DNA from: Camellia lanceoleosa
Lineage: Eukaryota; Streptophyta; Magnoliopsida; Ericales; Theaceae
Assembly (NCBI GenBank): GCA_025200525.1
Contig: CM045758.1
Coordinates: 168,294,261 to 168,358,260 of the forward strand
Direction: 5' to 3'
Length of the DNA: 64,000 nt
The notes under the pieces are model-generated. The model had not been told where the DNA came from. It did not search any database and saw only the letters and a program-made list of their open reading frames with translations. Shown here piece by piece: positions 47,106-58,304 of the stretch. Numbering within the stretch: position 1 is the first letter of the stretch; every line of letters starts with the position of its first letter. The position numbers and the translations under genes are program-made.

Positions 47106-47490
47106 TATATACATAGGTAAAAAGATAGATATCAAATCTAATTTGAAAAGTAAAGATAAAAGTAAAATAAACATTCTACAAAAAAAGAAGAGAGAAATAT
47201 GGGAATTCGGTTGCTGATAATCAAAATTTTAAAAAGATAAGATATTTATGAGTAATTATGTATGAGTAGAAGATAATTTAATTTTGTTTGTTATATCAAA
47301 ATAAAGGCATATATATTTTATTGAATAGTAGCAAATAAATTTACTTTTTTAATAAAGTTTTAATAGAATAAAATATATTTAATTAAATATATTTTTTATT
47401 TTTGCCAAAATTTTAAAATTGAGAAATTGTGTTTAAGGTTTTGAAGTTGTTGTGTGTGTGTGTACTTAATTGGGTGTATATTGGTTGTAG

Positions 47491-47626
47491 ATGATCAGAA
47501 GAACTCTCATTTTAGAGAGTTTGAATGAGCAAAGGTGATATTAACTTTATACAGAGCTGATCTTCTTGATTTCGAGAGTTTACGCGAAGCTATTAATGGG
47601 TGCGATAGTGTGATAGACATGAAATA
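47491..47626 (+). pseudogene. Captured cinnamoyl-CoA reductase exon fragment, copy 3
   Basis: After GGTTGTAG the plus strand reads DDQKNSHFREFE, one stop (at the position of Gly in the enzyme), then AKVILTLYRADLLDFESLR and EAINGCDSV. The last part is closer to the enzyme than in copy 2. The fragment faces copy 2 in inverted orientation about 4.6 kb away. Confidence 0.8.
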
Positions 47627-48725
47627 AAATAAAATAAATTATATTATATTCAATATTTGATGAGTTTCGAATCTGATTAAATTGAAGAATAAACGCAAAT
47701 CACAAATTAAAAAGTAAGCACACCCAAATCATGCACAATGTAATGATGAAGAAAATGAAAAGATGTGTATGAATTGAAAAATATTAGAAAAAAAAATATA
47801 CACACACAAAAGTAATAGACACTGGAAAAATACGTATAAAGTAAAAAATAATATTAGGAGCATAAAAATGGAGAAAATAAAAAGATGTATAGATGAACTG
47901 AAAAATATTAGAAAAAATATATACGCACAAAGTAACAAACATTGAAAAAATGCGTATAGAGTAAGAAATAATATTACACTGACCTTGTAATGATTTTCAT
48001 AGATCATTGCAAAAATATAACAATGGAGAGGATGAGTCATTTTGAGGAAAGATAGATAGATGAGAGAATGATTGAATGTAATAATGAAGAAGATGAAAAG
48101 ATATGTAGATAAACTGAAAAATATTAGCAAAAAGAAATATATACACACAAAAGTAATAAACACTGAAAAAATGCATATAAAGTAAGAAATAATATTAGGA
48201 GCATAAAAATAAAGAAGATGAAAAGATGTGTAGATGAATTGAAAAATATTGAGAAAATAAATATATACACACAAAGTAACACACGCTAAAAAAATACATA
48301 TAAAATAAGAAATAATATTACACCGATCTTGTAACGATTTTTCTATATCACCAAACTTGCAAAATGTAACAATGGAGAAGATGAGTTATTCTGAGAAAAT
48401 AAAAGATGGGTAGATGAGAGAATAATTGAATTCGACTGGAATAAACTAAATACAGAAACGTGTGTGTAGAAGTTGTAGGAGTTATGTTTTTTTTTTTTTT
48501 TTTTCTTTTTTAAATTGAGATCGAGAGTGGGATAGATATTATTGTGGCTAATAGATATGAATGAATATTTTATTATTTTGAGATAAACATATTGTGGGTG
48601 ATGGATATGGATCAATATTTTATTATTTTATATTTTATATAGGAAGAGAGAGTAAGAAGGCTTGAAGAGTGGAAATGGATATGAAGAGAAATGTCACGTA
48701 ATATTTTTTTTTCTTCAAAATTATG

Positions 48726-50770
48726 TGTAACGCCCTCAAAATAATATCATAAAACCCAACAATATAGACATGCATTAATATATAAAAGATCCATATTCTT
48801 CCATTAGCAGAGTTTCCTTACAAAAGTATTACATGTTAACAACAAAAGCAAATGCCCTAAGGGCTTACAGCTTTCCAAGTTAACACTTGGTTACAAAAAG
48901 GTAGAGTACTAACTCATGTACACCTTAAGTCCTTGGCTTGAATTTACATGTAATACATCACAGAAAGAAAACAAAAGTCTGCCCCGCCACTAGCCTCCCA
49001 AGCTATGTCCTTGGAGGTGGCATGCTGCCTGTACCTGAAAATGATGTTCCCATATAGGGTGAGCCACAGCCCAGTAGAAATACACTAAACCAGTTATGAA
49101 TAATGACTAAAAGATTAATAGTTGATAGATGGTCAACACCTTTACACTCTTTCATAACACATTATAGTTCCAAGACTTTCAAGTCTATGTTCAATTCACT
49201 CTCCATTTTCATTAAACTCTCAATTTATAATTCATGGCTCAGAACCTGGCCAAACAATTCATATGAGACAATAACCCATATTAATTACTTTCAATTTCAT
49301 TACTTCCACAGATAAGCATATGAGCTCTGTCAACACACTTCTAGATAAGCATATGAGCTCTATCTACGGAGTCCATCCCCTATCTTCTCCCAAACAACAT
49401 CCGGTTTAGAGGTACATCCCCTATCTTCCCCTAAACCGTGGAGTACATCCCCTATCTTCTCCAACACAACACAATGCATATAAACAATAATTATACACAT
49501 CACGAATCAGTACATAAAGTTAATGTATTCTTCAACTGTCATACTCAATGACACATTTCAATGATTGGTTTTAGTTTGCCTAATCATCATGCATTGTCTA
49601 CAACAATCAAGACTATCCTCCACTAATAGCCCAAAGTAGATATTTCTAAACAGAAGATAAATGCACAAAATGGATATTTAATCAACATTTCCACTTCAAT
49701 TCCTCATTTCTCATAATTAATCATATCAATTAATTAATCAATGTGGTTAGGGCATTTTCCATAATTAACATCTCAACCCTTAGGTTCCGTTTTTATCAAT
49801 GTTTCAACATTAATCCCATGTTTTTATACCAAACAAGCCTCTAGGTTCATTATAAATAAAACCCCAACTTTTGTAAAATTACACAAAGGCCCAAAGTTTT
49901 CTCAAAATTTCTCAACAACTTCCAACACATCAAAATGCTAAAATTCAAAAACAAAATCCATAAAGAGGAGTAGGATATCCCTACCTCAAAGTTTGAGCTC
50001 AAAAGGAGATGAAGACCCAACACTTAACTTGCTCCAAAGCCAAATATTTTCAGATTAGATCGAAGCCCAAGTCACCCTCTATCTTTTTAACAAAGCACTT
50101 AGGTTAGATTCACACTCTAGGGAGATGATTTCTTAGAGAGAAGGCAAGTCTAGAGAGAGAGGCTCTCAAATTTAGGGTTTGAAGATATAAAATTTTTGAA
50201 AAAGTGAATTTTAGATCGTCAGCCGATCGATATAGATAGGCTCGCCGGCGAAGACTTGGTCGCCGAGCAACCGCAACCTGAAAACCCTAGCTCGAGCTAA
50301 GAAGGTCTCGCCGAGCCAACAACTGGCTTCGCTCGGCGAAAAAGCTTCGCTCGCCGAGCCAGAACTCGACCCTTCAGTCGCAGCTAGACGACGCCGAAGC
50401 GACAAACATTTCGCCGAGCGAAGATCGAACAGATCGCTCGGCGAAGAAAAGCTCGCCGAGCCAAAAATCATGGTGTTCAGTCGATGCAGAGCCTGTCGCC
50501 GCTCGGCCGAAGCCACTCTGGCTCGACCCACCAGACACAAAACTCAACGCTAGATCGAGCGACCAACTCCTCGCTCGAGCGAAAGACAAAAATTCTGGGC
50601 AGCAACCCAGGCTCCCAAACACAACCGTCCTGAAACAAACCTGCCCAACACATCCCACAACTCAAATACATTGTAGAAAAGGATGTAAACAAGACAATAC
50701 TCAAGTATTAACATCCACGGACACATGTCCGGATCACTACACAATAAGGGGTAAACCCGGGATCGCTATA
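48726..50770 (-). mobile_element. Solo chromovirus LTR (copy d), TSD TTATG
   Basis: Minus orientation: on the plus strand it starts TGTAACGCCCTC and ends GGGATCGCTATA, flanked by TTATG at 48721-48725 and 50771-50775. At 2045 bp it is collinear with the LTRs of the element at 32143, including the palindromic block (50230-50590). No internal region is present. Confidence 0.9.
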
Positions 50771-50849
50771 TTATGAGAATTTAGGATTCAAGTTTTTTAG
50801 CCTTTTGACTTAACAATTATATTTGGTTTCTTTTTATTTTATTTATTTT

Positions 50850-51200
50850 TTTATTTTTCATTTTTAAATTGAGATTGAGAGTGAGATAGATATTATTGTG
50901 ACTGATAAATATGGATGAATATTTTATTATTTTGAGATAAATATATTGTGGGTGATGGATATGGATCAATATTTTATTATTTTATATAGGAAGAGAGAGT
51001 ATGGATCAATATTTTATTATTATTTTATATTTTATATAGAGAGAGAGAGTGAGAAGGCTTGAAGAGTGGGAAGGGATATGAAGGGAAATGCCACGTAATA
51101 TTTATTATTCTTCAAAATTATGAGAATTTAAAATTTAAATTTTAGAACCTTTTGACTTAACAATTATATTTGGTTATAGATATAGTAAATATAGAAGTAT
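50850..51200 (-). mobile_element. Helitron-like repeat X, copy 4 (truncated)
   Basis: Reads in minus orientation from TATAACCAAATATAATTG through the ACTTCC-like and CTTCAAGCC blocks to the A-rich stretch, then stops abruptly at copy 3. It has an internal duplication of TATGGATCAATATTTTATTATT. Confidence 0.65.
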
Positions 51201-51588
51201 AGATAGATATAGGGTGGTAAAAATAATCAATCCTTGAAAAAACATGTGACCAAACAGCTAGTCACAAACACTAGCCACACGGAAGGAACAGAATGCCTGT
51301 TAAAAAAATTAAATAAATAAAAAGACAGAATAAAGTCTTGTTTGGGAATAAATTTTTTTTAGTAATTTTTTGGTTAATTGATTAAAATATGATGTAAAAA
51401 AAATTAATATATTTATAATATTTTTTTAATTTTTTATAAAAAGATGTGCAAAAAGTAAAGATAATTTTTTTAAAACTTTTTAATATAAATTATTAATTTT
51501 TTAAATAATTTTTTTACTTATTAATTAAAAAGTTACTTGCCAAACGAATCTTAGATACATATAAATCACATAATCTATCTATCTATTT
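51201..51588. other. AT-rich spacer
   Basis: No gene seen. It separates the X cluster from the Harbinger-like element and ends in ATCTATCTATCTATT, possibly the start of a Helitron now split by that element. Confidence 0.4.
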
Positions 51589-53148
51589 GGTGTTTGGCAA
51601 CCCAGTTTGGGTGCAGATTTTAGCCCCAACGGAAAAAATTTGAAAAATCCAGCACTGTAGCTGAGTTCGGAGCATGTCCAGCTGTATCGCATTACTTAAG
51701 GTAAAAAGACTGTTTTGCCCTCCGATCAATTAGTCATCTGTAACGAGAGACGAGTATCTCTCATATCTCTCATATCTCACATCTATCCTCTCCCTGAAGG
51801 TTTCACAGCAGAGGAGAGTAGCTACCCCCGGCGCACGCATTCCGGAGGAACTCACGGTGAACACCAACCAGCCGATCGTCGCCGATTCTTAACGGTAGGG
51901 ATGCGAAACACCATTTTCATTCTTTTTCTTCACCGATCTGTGAACATTTCTATCTCCCCTGCAATTTCTTTTTTTTTTTTTTTCCCCGGCTTCGACTGTG
52001 AACTCCGATCTTCCGGTGCGCTTCACCAGAAGTGAGTTTTTCATATTGATGGCTTTCTAATTAATGTATGCAAACCATTTTCCCTCCTAGAAATTTTCCA
52101 TCATTTTCGGTTTCATAAATCTTCAAGTAGATCAACCTTTTACTTCGTTTCAGCCATGTACATAAGCAATACAAAATCCATTCACAGAGGAGATGTGCTC
52201 GATTTTTGTTCGAATTTTTTTCCCCTCTTTTGATTTTCACCAGTAACTACCAAGAAAATACGAAAATAACAAAAATGGAAATTATTTTTGGAGAAGTAAT
52301 TTGTCATAAAAATCAAATTCAAATTTCAAAAATATATATAAAATTGGCCTTGCTTCAACAATTAATCAAATTAATCGATGCTTTTTTTGGGGAAAATTTG
52401 AACAAAAATTAATGAACTTCTTTGTATGAACTTTTTTACAGTAATTAATTGATTTAAAAATTATAATTTTTTTACAGAAGTTCAGTTCAAATTTTTCACA
52501 AAATTAATCAAATTAACGAAGGCAAATTTTTACGAAGTTCTTCAAAAATTATAATTTTTTACGAAAAATTGAACCAAAATTTGCCTTGCTTCTACAAATA
52601 AACTTTTTACGAAGTTCAGTTCAAATAAGTGAACAAAAATTAATCAAATTAATAAGTGAACAGAAATTAATGAACAAAAATTAATCAAATTAATTTTTGC
52701 TTCCAGTTGGTTTAATGAACTTCTTCACAGAAGTTGTTTGTTTACGACTCATCATAATTTTTTTTTTTTTCATACACTTATAATTTCAGTTCAGTTCAAA
52801 TAGGTTTGGCTTTGCACATTAACTGATTTCCAGCTCTCTGATTTGCACTCTATGTACATTTTATTTCCATGCCATAACGCATCACCATTGTTGTGATGTA
52901 TTGGACTACTTCTAATATGCTGCGCAAAATTAATGGAAAATGAATGAAGTTATGCAAGTGAAAATGAAGTGGAGTTCATTTTTGTTCAATCTGTTATACT
53001 GTTGTTTTTATTTTGTCGACTGTAATTCCTGAAATATGTTATGCTGTTATAAATTCACTGTTACATTTCATGGAATAAATTTGCACTGCAATTATATCCC
53101 CAATCTGTGGTGTTGTTTTAGTTTTGTGCTTGGTCTGTGTGTAGTAAT

Positions 53149-53537
53149 ATGGCGTCCTCTTATTCCACTGCCACGTCAACATGGCCACAACGCATGTGTG
53201 CTTGTGGCTATGGCCACTGTTTTGTGAAGGTATCCAGATCTCACAAAAATCCTGGCTGTGCATATTATGTTTGCCCCCGCCCCGTGGTGAGTTGTAACAA
53301 ATGATTATTTGTCACTCCAATTATATGCACACTGTAAAGCCCATATCTAATAAATGTTTAACGTGTCTTACTCATCAGCAATGTGTTAATTGGATTGGTT
53401 GGTGTGACGAATCAGGGACACGAATCCCCGACCATGACTCTGGGTCAACCGATGTTATGCAGTTACGGGCTGATGTCGTGAACATGGACGACCCGATAAC
53501 CCAAGAGAATTGTTTAACGAGGCGCACGCATCGTTGA
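53149..53537 (+). pseudogene. GRF-type zinc finger exons
   Basis: ATG at 53149, MASSYSTATSTWPQRMCAC, then GHCFVKVSRSHKNPG and CAYYVCPRP. A GT-AG intron (53287-53378) leads to QCVNWIGWCDES. The Cys pattern (CAC...C...CP...C, WCDE) is a zf-GRF finger, a nucleic-acid-binding fold common in plant transposon-associated proteins. After about 40 more residues the frame runs into transposase sequence out of frame and stops at 53535-53537. In intact relatives a coiled coil would be expected here. The function of this copy is lost or altered. Confidence 0.65.
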
Positions 53538-53866
53538 GGAGCGTGGTGGAAAGAACATTTGGAGCGTGGAAATCGCGCTGGAAGTTCCTGCACAACATGC
53601 CCGACTATGATTTTGCGACGGTGCAGGTGCCATTGGTTGGTGCGTCAATGGCCTTACACAATTTCATCCGTAGGCACGAGATAGCTGCTAATGCACATAA
53701 TGAACATGTCAACTGTTGCTTTGTTCCGGATGACATGCCCACCGCGGAAGGAGGAGAAAATATGGATGATGGCCTCATGGTGGGGGATACGGATGTAGAT
53801 ATGGCAAGAGTTCGCGTACGCATCCGTGACCATTTGTTTCACATACGGAGGCAAGGACTATTGTGA
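53510..53866 (+). pseudogene. C-terminal fragment of PIF/Harbinger transposase
   Basis: The reading FNEAHASLRSVVERTFGAWK, KSRWKFLHNMPDYDFATVQV, ALHNFIRRHE is the last block of the HARBI1-type nuclease domain, with the final catalytic Glu in VERTFG. An acidic tail and RVRIRDHLFHIRRQGLL end it at the stop 53864-53866. The preceding DDE core is absent. The upstream junction lies at about 53495-53510, next to the GRF exon and out of its frame. Confidence 0.85.
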
Positions 53867-54390
53867 AATACGTGTTATGTAATGTATGTGTTTGTGTAAT
53901 TTGTAATTTGTATTTCCGCATTTCAATATGACTGTAACAAATTACTAATATTCGTAATTCGTGTACGGACAATGTAAGTGTGTTGCAAATTTTAATTTAG
54001 TTCAAGTACTATTAATATGAAATTCACCATTTCCCCTTAGTTAATTGGCATTTTGACAGGAAATTCTATTTTGTGGATAGTGTATATTTTGTGGTCAGAA
54101 AGTTCGTTGTATGTTTTTCATGAATTTTAAAACGCGAACAAATTTTTTGTTCACCAGGAAATTAATTCGAATGAAAAATTAGGACTTGATTGGTATTGTT
54201 TTGAGAGATAAATTATGAAAATTAATTATGGGGACAGAGTTACAAAAAGTAGTTGGTTTGTTTGGCTGTAAATTTTGCAACAAATTTGTGCATACAGGAG
54301 TTCAGTAAATAAATTTAATTTCAATTGACTAGATGTGTATCACATAAGAAGTGATTAATTTTTTTTTTTTCACAAATTCAGTAAATGAAA

Positions 54391-55137
54391 CCTTAAATTG
54401 TAATTAATTTTTATATGTGAAAATGTAAATAAATATTTCCAAACAAATGTTTAGAAATATTTGGAGAAATATATATCAATCTTAAAGTAATTAAATAAAT
54501 TTTTAATTATTTTAAATATGAGAAAGAAACAGCAAAAAAGAAAATCAATTGATTTATCAAAATATTTTATTGCAAACCTGAAATTCTAATTAATTTTTAT
54601 ATGTGAAAATGTAAATAAATATTTCCAAACAAATGTTTTTAAATATTTGGAGAAATATATATAAATCTTAAAGTAATTAAATAAATTTTTTAATTATTTT
54701 AAATATGACAAAGTAATGAAAAAAACGAAAATCAATTGATTTATCAAAATATTTTATTGCAAACCTTAAATTGTAATTAATTTTTATATGTGAAAATTAA
54801 AATAAATATTTCCAAACACATGTTTTTAAATATTTGGAGAAACATATATAAATCTTAAAGTAATTAAATAAATTTTTTAATTATTTTAAATATGAGAAAG
54901 AAACAGCAAAAAAGAAAATCAATTGATTTATCAAAATATTTTATTACAAACCTTAAAATGTAATTAATTTTTATATGTGAAAATGAAAATACATATTTCC
55001 AAACAAATGTTTTTAATTATTTGGAGAAATATATATAGATCTTAAATTAATTAAATAAAATTTTTAATTACTTTAAATATGAGAAAGAAAAAAAAGAAAA
55101 TCAATTGATTTATGAAAATATTTTATTGCAAACAGTT
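54391..55137. repeat. 187-bp tandem array, four copies
   Basis: Unit starts (CCTTAAATTGTAATT or close) at 54391, 54577, 54764 and 54951, with the last unit ending near 55137, giving periods of 186-187 bp. Each has TTTATATGTGAAAAT, ATATTTCCAAACA, TTTGGAGAAA and AATCAATTGATTTAT. It is inside the Harbinger-like element, 3' of its coding remnant. Confidence 0.9.
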
Positions 55138-55364
55138 GACCCCATGAACATTTGGTGGCCACGTGGACATTCCATGAACATTTGCAATTAAATATTATTA
55201 GGGGCAATTTGGTTAATTCACATTCCACAATCATTTCAAACACATTTTCCAATAACAAAACTCTTAAAAAATCAATCCCATCTTCCCAAACACACAAACT
55301 AAAAATCCTACTAAAATAGTCAAACTACATAAAAACTACATAAAAACTCACTTCCCAAACACCC

Positions 55365-55611
55365 ACTATATATTAAGCAAAAGGGGGTTTTTAACCTCCA
55401 AGGCCTGTTGGAGTTCTAATATTCCACTTTGAATTTTCTAAATTTTTGATTTAAAAAAAAAAAACTCTCAGCATTTATTAATTTCTCCCAATCCCCATGC
55501 CTTTTAGGAAATTTGGTCAAAACTCCCTCATAATTAAACTTTAATGCATTAAAGACCAACATAAACAAAATACCTTGAAAATTTCAATACATCTATCTAT
55601 CTATATTTATA
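55365..55611 (+). mobile_element. Helitron fragment, tandem unit 1
   Basis: ACTATATATTAAGCAAAAGG followed by GGTTTTTAACC and AAGGCCTGTTGG, the 5' block shared with the next two units. It lacks a TC start (removed or split at the Harbinger edge) and a hairpin end. Confidence 0.65.
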
Positions 55612-56040
55612 TCTATACTATATATTAAACAAAAGGGGATTTTTAACCCCCCAAGGCCTGTGGGAGTTTCAATATCCCAATCTGAATTTTCTAAATTTTT
55701 TATTTAAAAAAAAAACTCAGTATTTATTGATTTGGTCAAAATTTTCTGATTAACATTTATTAACTTTTTTCAATTCACATGTCTTTCCATATGCCTACAT
55801 TTATTGATACAATCCCCTGATCAACATTTAAAATTCCCTCATACAAATAATTATAGATACAATCCGTATATAATTACTGCATTACCCTTTTCAACTTCTC
55901 CCATACGCTATGGTTAGTGATAAGATTGTTAAATTATTTTTATAAAAAAATCTTAAAAGCATAATTTATATATTTAAAAAAATCTAAAACAAATATAAAT
56001 ATCTATAATTATCCCGCGCATAGCACGGGTGATAGGCTAG
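55612..56040 (+). mobile_element. Helitron, 429 bp, complete ends
   Basis: Starts TCTATACTATATATTAAAC and ends CCCGCGCATAGCACGGG, TGATAGG, CTAG, with A before and T after. This is a clear non-autonomous Helitron with its terminal hairpin and no coding capacity. Confidence 0.85.
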
Positions 56041-56470
56041 TACTATATATTAAGCAAAAATGGGTTTTTAACCCCCAAGGCCTATGGGACCTTCAATATC
56101 TCAATCTGAATTTTCTAAATTTTTCATTTTTTATTTAAAAAAATTCAGCATTTATTGATTTGGTCAAAATCCTCTGATCAGTATTTATTAACTTTTTTCA
56201 ATCCACATATTTTTCTACATGCCTGCATTTATTGATTTGGTCAAAATTTCCTGATCAGCATTTAAAATCCCTCATACAAATAATTATAGATACAATCTGT
56301 GTATAGTTACTGCAGTATCCTTTTTAACTTCTTCTATACATTTTGATTAGTGATAAGATTATTAAATTATTTTTATAAAAAATCTTAGAAAGTATAATTT
56401 ATATATTAAAAAATTTAAAATAAATTTAAATATCTATAATTATTCTGTACATAGCACGAGTTGATAAGTT
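56041..56470 (+). mobile_element. Helitron copy, tandem unit 3, decayed end
   Basis: TACTATATATTAAGCAAAAA, then the same internal blocks as unit 2, ending in a weakened hairpin (TGTACATAGCACGAG) near 56440-56462. It was probably the target into whose 5' end unit 2 inserted. Confidence 0.7.
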
Positions 56471-56496
56471 AATTTAAATGATACAAATCACACGCT

Positions 56497-56503
56497 TATA
56501 TAA
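56497..56503 (+). promoter_or_regulatory. Possible TATA box of IRE1
   Basis: TATATAA, about 350 bases before the proposed start codon and just after the Helitron cluster. A start-stop ATG TGA at 56557-56562 and an ATG at 56564 follow, so either transcription begins further down or these are upstream ORFs. Confidence 0.35.
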
Positions 56504-56855
56504 GAAAAATTTAATAAATTATTTAGGTGCTAACATTTTCCAAACCCACCCACCCCATGTGAGATGTGTTTGGAGTTCGTGTTGGTAAAATTACTCCCGC
56601 TAGTCATGCGACAAAACATTTATACGCAAAACACGAAGGCTAATCCGACGGCGTCGGGAGATCCCAAAATCGCAGAAACGACGGGAAGCTTCGAATCTTC
56701 TTGGTTCCTGTTCTCAACACAGGGATTTCCCAAACGCTCTCAATCTCCACCACCCCTCATCACTGTCGTCTCTGTCTACGGCATCAATTACCTTCCCTTC
56801 GTTCTCCACACAAATTGCAATCTCCCAATCCTCCTTGTCAGCTTCAATCTCTCCG

Positions 56856-58245
56856 ATGAAACACAAATTGCTCCGTCTTTTGTGCCTTTTCTTACTCGTG
56901 ATTGGGTTGTCGGCTTCCACCGGCGATGTTTCGAGCTCCGAAGTTTCCAAGGTTCGGCTTTCGACTTTAGTTGGAGACGATCTCAATGGCCTCGGTCAAC
57001 CACCGGCTGGGAGGTCTCTATTGTCAGTCTCCAAGTGAGTGTTTCCTCTATTTTTTTTCAAAGTTCAAATTTTGTTTATTCTATTCTTCTTGAGCTTCAG
57101 ATAATTGACATGGAGGCCTAGGGTTTTGTTGAATTGTTTGTGCTGGAATATCTAGTGTTTTTCGACCGTGGCATCGTTAAGTTGTGTATAAACACTTCTA
57201 TGAAAATATTTATCAGATACTTATTTTGAGCTCCTATCGCGTTTCAATATGTAATTCCAGCATCTAATTATCAATATATATATATATATATATATTTTAT
57301 TCCAGCATCTGTCCGGTTTAATTATTTAATCTACCTAGATATACTATTATACTAGGGGTGTGAGCCCACCCGGTGCCTGTGCTTAAAATATAAATTTTAA
57401 TTTTGAATTCATAATATATATTTTTTATGTTGTTTAAGTGATGAAATGATTATTAAGTTAAGTGAATGGTCTTAGATTCAAGCCTTTGTGCGCTTTTTTT
57501 AACTACTATTTTTTTATTTGTTTCCTTTTGGATGGAGAAATTGACACTTTGCAGCAGGAGCTTGACAAAAAAGAGATAAGAAAGTTCATGGACACCAAGT
57601 GAGGTGTTCACTTTCAATAATAGTATAGATAGATATGTGAACACCAGTTTTGGTGTCTTGAAGCCCAATTATTAGTTATAGAGATAAGTATAAAATTACC
57701 ATTAATTAAAAGGCTAATTATCTAAATAATTCAGTTGATTTAAAAGAAGCACATATTCTCTGGGCAGTTCGCATGGAGTAAGAGAAAGATTAGGAATGAA
57801 TAGATTAGAGGAATAAAAAATAGGAATAATATGATTCATGCGTGTAATGGGTGTCACCCTTCTGAATGTTTGAGACCCCTAAAACTACTCCCACAATTTG
57901 ACCCACAATAATGTGGCAGGATAAGTGTCAACTTTTAATTTGGCACAGACTCAATATATAGGGCCCAACTCGCTTGCCACATCATTGTGGGTGAATTTGG
58001 GGTCTAAATTGTGGGTATATGCTCTGTGATTTGTAATGTCACTAGTTTTGTCTCTTCAAGCCTTCAAAAAAAAATTTGCCACTTCTTTCATCATGTAAAT
58101 TTTGTTATTCTTTTAGATCGTATGCTTTAAGTGCATATAATTACATCATATTGTGATTACAAAGATGTTTTCTTGTCTTTGTTGATAAACTGATTGACAA
58201 TCAGAAAAAAAAATAAAAATGAAAGAGTAGGATAGAGTCCTGTTT

Positions 58246-58304
<59 letters not shown>

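Larger units (their letters stand above)
47106..50829 (-). mobile_element. Helitron-like repeat X, copy 3 (inverted)
   Basis: Collinear with copy 2 in reverse: CCAAATATAATTGTTAAG at the right end, then the ACTTCC and CTTCAAGCC blocks, the reductase fragment, and CAGCAACCGAATT before H3. It is split by the solo LTR 48726-50770. The low-complexity ORF 47729-48274 across it is not a gene. Confidence 0.7.
51589..55364 (+). mobile_element. Harbinger-like deletion derivative, ~3.8 kb
   Basis: The left end GGTGTTTGGCAACCC and right end (reverse complement) GGGTGTTTGGGAAG are similar, and both sides have a TTTTGCCC-type motif further in. Inside are a GRF zinc-finger exon pair and the C-terminal end of a DDE transposase of the PIF/Harbinger family, with the rest of the transposase missing. 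A TSD is not clear, so the ends are approximate. Confidence 0.6.

Noticed and set aside
47729..48274. 181-aa minus ORF rich in Phe, Tyr, Ile
   Set aside because: Low-complexity AT-rich repeat DNA (copy X3); no domain, and other copies do not keep the frame.
56564..57121. 185-aa plus ORF overlapping IRE1 exon 1
   Set aside because: Different frame from the signal peptide; no domain, listed only as a possible upstream ORF.
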